A stretch of DNA of 11,895 bases from Fragilaria radians (Eukaryota; Bacillariophyta; Fragilariophyceae; Fragilariales; Fragilariaceae): assembly GCA_900642245.1 (NCBI GenBank), contig CAAAJI010000378.1:1-11895 (forward strand). Reading direction: 5' to 3'. Positions within the stretch are counted from its first letter, which is position 1; the number at the start of each line of letters is the position of its first letter. Below the pieces are notes generated by a model. The model was given only the letters and a program-made list of their open reading frames with translations. It did no database searches and had not been told where the DNA came from. A program made the translations under genes and the position numbers. Below, piece after piece: positions 7,622 through 11,895 of the stretch.

Positions 7622-9727
7622 ATGGGAGGAAGCTCATCAAAGGAAGAGACAGTCAACACCAATAGCAACAACAACAATCGTAGAAAGTTAGGCAGCAAAA
7701 GCACTAGCTCAAGTCAAAACCAACCTAAGCAAAAGGCACAGGAGGGAAATACAAAACCTATTCCGGTGGGTCACGTTGAATCTGATTGCAACTCGGGAGA
7801 CAAGCAATCACACGCAGACACCGATTCAAGCAGTAAGGTATCACAAACAGATAACAGACCGGGCGCAATGTCGACGAACTTATCGCGTAAAAAGAAAAGT
7901 AATGCGACCGGGATAACGGGCGCATCTTCCCAAGGAAATGTGAATGGATCATCCAAGAAGAGGGGTGACGATCCCTCCCACAATAACAAATATCATTCAA
8001 AGAACAGAACAGAGGAATCAGATAAAGTTTCAACTCATGCTTCCTCCTATGTTTTGGATGATGAAGTGAAAGTTAATCTTGCCATGGCAGATCTAATGGC
8101 CTATCTTCAAGTTGTTGCCAACAATTCAGCCAACTTACCTTTGACCAGACGTGATGATCCCGAGCTTCCTAAAACCGTTTCATCCTTAACAGCAGATGAG
8201 TATGCTCGAAAATCTGCGGCTTTCATCCCTGCAGATGTACGTGTCATTGCCGGTTCGTTTACCAAATATGGTAGAGTTTGGGATTTACCAACAAGCGACG
8301 AGTTCAATGCCGTTGACGGTGCACATGAACCAGGAAGAAGCTACGGAGGAGCCTGTACCAATGCAATGCTCAAGGTATTGTATGATGCTGCTAACGAAAC
8401 CATGACGCTATACCAGGATGGGGGTAAAAGCGAAAACGAAGGAGATAGTCAAATTATGCTAAATGATTCTCTCTTTGACGATGACGAGGAGGAGTCCTTG
8501 CTCAGCAATGGTGCACCACTAACTCTGACTCGTGATCGGACCTTTCAATCATTGGTTCTGGGAGACATTGCAACACAGTCAAGTCTCACATGGGCTACCC
8601 TGCTTCGCAAAATGAAGGCAGAAATTGCAGAAATCGAATTCGCTCAAGCGCCGACACTCACCACCACTCGGAAGTTTGACATCAATCAGCCCTTTACTCT
8701 TGTCCCCCCCGGCTTCGACGAGACGAAGAACCAGAAGCGAAGTTTGCTTATTGGATGCAATTATGGAAGTATCCAAGGTGCAGAATTAAAGGCGTCTCAT
8801 GATGATATCCGATCAATGAAGGATTATATTGTCAATGTACATGGATTTTCAGAAGCAAAAGGTACTATGACAGTTTTATTGGATGACGATACACACAAAC
8901 ATCCAACTCATTTGAATATAACTGAAAGCTTCAAGGCGCTGTCGGAGCTGTCGCAACCCGGTGACGCAGTATTCGTTCACTTTTCAGGTCACGGGGGTAG
9001 AGCTCTTGATGAGGAGTCCTACGACGAAGTGATTGTCCCAAGTGATTTTCAAACATCCGGGATTATTCGTGACACATTGATTTTTAAGACTCTCCTGGCT
9101 CCCATGAGATATGGGGTCACAGTTACAATTCTAATTGATTGCTGTGATACAGGAATGGTCTTAGATCTACCATACTCGTGGACAACCAAGACAGATAGAA
9201 TTGAGACGTTAGCTAAGCTTACACTCAACGATGATTTTTCGTTTGTCAGATTCTTAAAAGTGGTGAAAACCTTATACGAAGCCTCGACCTTTACACAACT
9301 TGGAAAAACAGTCGGCTCTGCTCTGAACACGAGCGGGAATGACCTTGATGAGGATGCAGGTGAAGACTCGGAAACTATTGATGACAATTTGACAAAGTCT
9401 ACCCTACAGGATGCAGAAAGCAAGCCACAGCAATCCAAAGGTGTTCAAAGATCCTTCTTTTCAGCTCTTGGTGCCTGCAACGATTCTGGACCAATCGATA
9501 AGAGCAGTACTAACAATAATAGCAACAACAAACACAGTGGAGGATCCATGACAACAACACCGAGAAAACAAAATTTCTTGGAAAAAGTTCTGAACTGCAC
9601 CTTAACGGCCGATGATGATGGTAGTGATTATGATGATGATGTCTATACCAGAGGTGAGGATGATATGGGAACTACCACGTTTGAGACAGAAGATGAATCC
9701 TACGTACATCGCCGAAGGAGACGTTAG
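7622..9727 (+). CDS. Type III metacaspase (p10 before p20), predicted N-myristoylated
   Basis: This 701-residue cysteine protease belongs to the calcium-dependent, Arg/Lys-specific metacaspases. The ATG at 7622 is the first in frame; the frame is open to 7541, but only with TTG. Residues 2-7 (GGSSSK) fit an N-myristoylation signal. A Ser/Asn/Lys-rich region runs to about 160. The p10-like part comes first (about 205-360): VRVIAGS, DLPTSDE, YGGACTNAM with C245, a DDDEEE insert near 280, LTWATLLRKM and FDINQPFTLVPPGFD. The p20 part follows (about 370-560): RSLLIGCNYG, SHDDIRSM, HFSGHGG with catalytic H457, SYDEVIVPSDF, IIRD484, and DCCDTGMVLDLPY with catalytic C508. Family motifs are usually DxCHSG and a DD pair in the calcium loop; here they read DCCDTG and D484-T485. 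The tail has Asn/Ser runs, an acidic DDDGSDYDDD segment and ends HRRRRR. It is a single exon. Roles in stress response or cell death are family knowledge only. Confidence 0.93.
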   Translation: MGGSSSKEETVNTNSNNNNRRKLGSKSTSSSQNQPKQKAQEGNTKPIPVGHVESDCNSGDKQSHADTDSSSKVSQTDNRPGAMSTNLSRKKKSNATGITGASSQGNVNGSSKKRGDDPSHNNKYHSKNRTEESDKVSTHASSYVLDDEVKVNLAMADLMAYLQVVANNSANLPLTRRDDPELPKTVSSLTADEYARKSAAFIPADVRVIAGSFTKYGRVWDLPTSDEFNAVDGAHEPGRSYGGACTNAMLKVLYDAANETMTLYQDGGKSENEGDSQIMLNDSLFDDDEEESLLSNGAPLTLTRDRTFQSLVLGDIATQSSLTWATLLRKMKAEIAEIEFAQAPTLTTTRKFDINQPFTLVPPGFDETKNQKRSLLIGCNYGSIQGAELKASHDDIRSMKDYIVNVHGFSEAKGTMTVLLDDDTHKHPTHLNITESFKALSELSQPGDAVFVHFSGHGGRALDEESYDEVIVPSDFQTSGIIRDTLIFKTLLAPMRYGVTVTILIDCCDTGMVLDLPYSWTTKTDRIETLAKLTLNDDFSFVRFLKVVKTLYEASTFTQLGKTVGSALNTSGNDLDEDAGEDSETIDDNLTKSTLQDAESKPQQSKGVQRSFFSALGACNDSGPIDKSSTNNNSNNKHSGGSMTTTPRKQNFLEKVLNCTLTADDDGSDYDDDVYTRGEDDMGTTTFETEDESYVHRRRRR

Positions 9728-11895
9728 TATACAAATAATAAATTTTTCATGGATAGATTGATTGGATGAAGGAAGTATGGTAAGCAAGGGATGTTCCAGA
9801 GACTTACAAATCAGAGAATGAATACATCTCATGAATCCCTCCCTCAATCAGGACAACTTTCTGTAGCAGCATTCTAGTAAAAGATTCCACGTTGTTTTCA
9901 TTAATAGTACTAATTGTGGTTGTCTGATTGTCCATTCTAAAATTTGCTAAAATTTGTAGTTTCAAAAGAAAAAATTCCTCTGTTTCCGTACTATCCTTCC
10001 AAATTGAAAGAGAGCACATTCCTAAACATCCACATTCTATTTTACTTTTTCCCAATTAACATTCTAATGGAAAAATGTTAAGGAGAGAGATGCAACAAAT
10101 ATTCCACAGTCATCTTTACATACATGCTTGCCGAAAGGCAAATCATATCCCTTTGAAGAGAATTCAAGTATGATGCATTAATTTTTGGGAACATGGTCTC
10201 CATGTTTATACTCTGGTAGTACTACATTTGGAGAAGTGGTCATTGATATTTCAACACACTTTTTGAATATTTCTGGGAAGTTGAAAGTTGAATCTGAATA
10301 TAGAATAGGTTCAGACCAATGGAATATCAAGAAATGAGGAATTGCTGGTATATTCAAATGCCTCCTCTCTTTTTGAGGTTTGCTTTATTGATGACTTAAG
10401 CATAGATTATGAATTAGGGGCACTTGAGCATGATTCTATGAGGAATTTTGAAGTCCTGAGTCCTTTTGCGGTCATAAAAATACTGTCCATAGTATTCCAA
10501 TCAACTTTAGTACTATTATTAAATTTGATTGTTTCCTGAAACAGAAGAAATACTAGTATTAATCGTGATAGTATAGGATATTCTAGCTATAATAGGAGAC
10601 AATAGAAGATAGTTAAAGAATTTAATATATTTTTCACATCATCATCTCTAGTAGTGGTTTAATCAATACTTTTGTGACTGTGATGGTTTTAAGAAGAGAC
10701 CCTGCCTTCCTTTTTACTCTCTGGGCATTCTTGTTGGGCTTCAATTACCTCCCAGGAGCGATATTTCTCCGAAAAAACAAAAAAATCACTGTCTTTCAGA
10801 TTTTTTAAATCAATCACTCATACTCTCATTTAGAAGATATTTATTATGCTGCCTTTTGTTTCCCGGAAATCTTAGAATGGTCCAAAACCCTCATTATGCT
10901 TTATTTGTACCGCAAATTCAGGTCAAAGATGCATGCTAAGGCGGTAGTGCTGGAGCCTGTACACAAATTATGCATCGTTTACATTTTCTGTAAATAGCCA
11001 AGCAACATAAAATATGAATTTTATGTCTTCAACTCTAAGTGAAATCTCAAATGTGTCGTTTGTAGGCAACTTGACATTTCGGTAATTTCCCACTCAAATG
11101 ATTAGAGAAAAGGTTTGGCCTCTCCTGTCATGAAAGTCATGAAAAGCTTAAAATGAAAGTAGCAGTCAACGGGATAGCAAGAAATGGGTGGGTTGCACAC
11201 AGTACATGTTTAAACATCAGAGCCAAGGATTGCGTTATTTCAATTACATTAAGTTTGCTTATTGTAAACATACAGTGTCATCGATTGCTCGTTCTTGAGA
11301 GTACAGGATGTAAAAATAAGATTCAATAATTACTGTATCTTTAATTTATAATCACATTTTCATATTAAAGTAGGAGTTGCATTGGAGCACAATTCCCATA
11401 TTGACATCCTAATAAGCTGGATTAAATTGATATTCTCTACTTGGCTACTATTTTGTCGATACATCTTAAGCAACAGAACGTACCTGGTTTTACGATTAGG
11501 CATGTAAACTAAAGGAATATCCGTACTTTCTATGGCTTTAGTGAGTGGTAACTCTGATATACTTTTATGTCTAGACTGCAAAATAGTTGAAGGCATTGGT
11601 GCGTGTTCTATTTTATTAGTAAACAAAAGATCCGTAATCTCATGTGTTTTTTATTTAATGTGTGCATAGATAGCTATCGTGTTATAATTTATCAAAAAGC
11701 TAAGAAATATGTTATTTCTGGTATGCTATGTTAATCTTCCGTTGATGCTCATAGTTAACCCTTAATATGACTATCAATTTGCATTAGTTCTCAAGGAATA
11801 TGTGTTCTTTTCCTCTGGATATTCTGGCATTTAAGCCTGACTAGCGAAAAACTTATCATTACCTCGATTTCTTCTTAACCAGCGTCTCCCTTTGA
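9728..11895. other. Gene-free A/T-rich region downstream of the metacaspase
   Basis: The left end carries the metacaspase 3' UTR, with an AATAAA at 9737-9742 that is probably too close to the stop to be its sole polyadenylation signal. No gene is supported in the rest. Three short frames are open: minus 9804-10055 (83 codons, starting at TTG, with a Cys-rich ECGCLGMCSLSIW segment), plus 10342-10539 (TTG start, hydrophobic end) and minus 11360-11626 (88 codons). I recognise none of them. No repeat, tRNA or element end stands out. Confidence 0.45.

Noticed and set aside
10342..10539. Plus-strand 65-codon frame with a hydrophobic end
   Set aside because: It starts at TTG, has no recognisable motif, and lies in A/T-rich DNA where such frames arise by chance.
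11360..11626. Minus-strand 88-codon frame near the right end
   Set aside because: I recognise no family, and nothing around it suggests a gene or an element.
1..11895. CRISPR arrays, bacterial operons, tRNA or rRNA genes
   Set aside because: No regular short repeats with spacers, no clustered same-strand genes with short gaps, and no tRNA B-box-like GGTTCRANNCC with a matching fold were seen.

Overview
This is a nuclear chromosomal segment from a eukaryotic microalga, most likely a diatom. Three things point there: a metacaspase whose p10 region precedes its p20 region (the type III order known from algae with secondary plastids), a eukaryotic replication factor RPA32, and a gene with a short 104-base GT-AG intron. 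Coding parts are visibly richer in G and C than the A/T-rich DNA between them. There are no operons, Shine-Dalgarno sites or bacterial gene spacing. The diatom call is an inference from families and architecture, not from a search.

Layout. Minus strand, 78-1816: a two-exon gene for a secreted, membrane-anchored protein with a PstS-like periplasmic-binding fold, then a coiled coil and a C-terminal transmembrane helix. Its two exons look like separate ORFs until the intron is removed. From 1979 to 4947 there is no intact gene: an old tandem duplication of about 190 bases per copy (2086-2496), the remains of a Ty3/gypsy-type retrotransposon RNase H (about 2777-3066, minus strand) and an unrecognised open stretch (3039-3362, plus strand). 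Minus strand, 4948-5835: RPA32, the middle subunit of replication protein A, with a perfect 14-base E2F-type palindrome 215 bases upstream of its ATG. From 5836 to 7621 lies the shared upstream region of RPA32 and the divergent metacaspase, holding the palindrome, a three-copy 22-base repeat and three ACGTCA/TGACGT cores. Plus strand, 7622-9727: a 701-residue type III metacaspase with a predicted N-myristoylation start. From 9728 to the end I find no gene I can support.

The three genes have no obvious common pathway: cell-surface or endomembrane solute binding or sensing, DNA replication and repair, and calcium-dependent proteolysis linked to stress or cell death. The best leads are the PstS-like protein with its phosphate-binding loop replaced, the metacaspase with altered active-site and calcium-site motifs plus a lipid-anchor signal, and the E2F palindrome at a replication gene.
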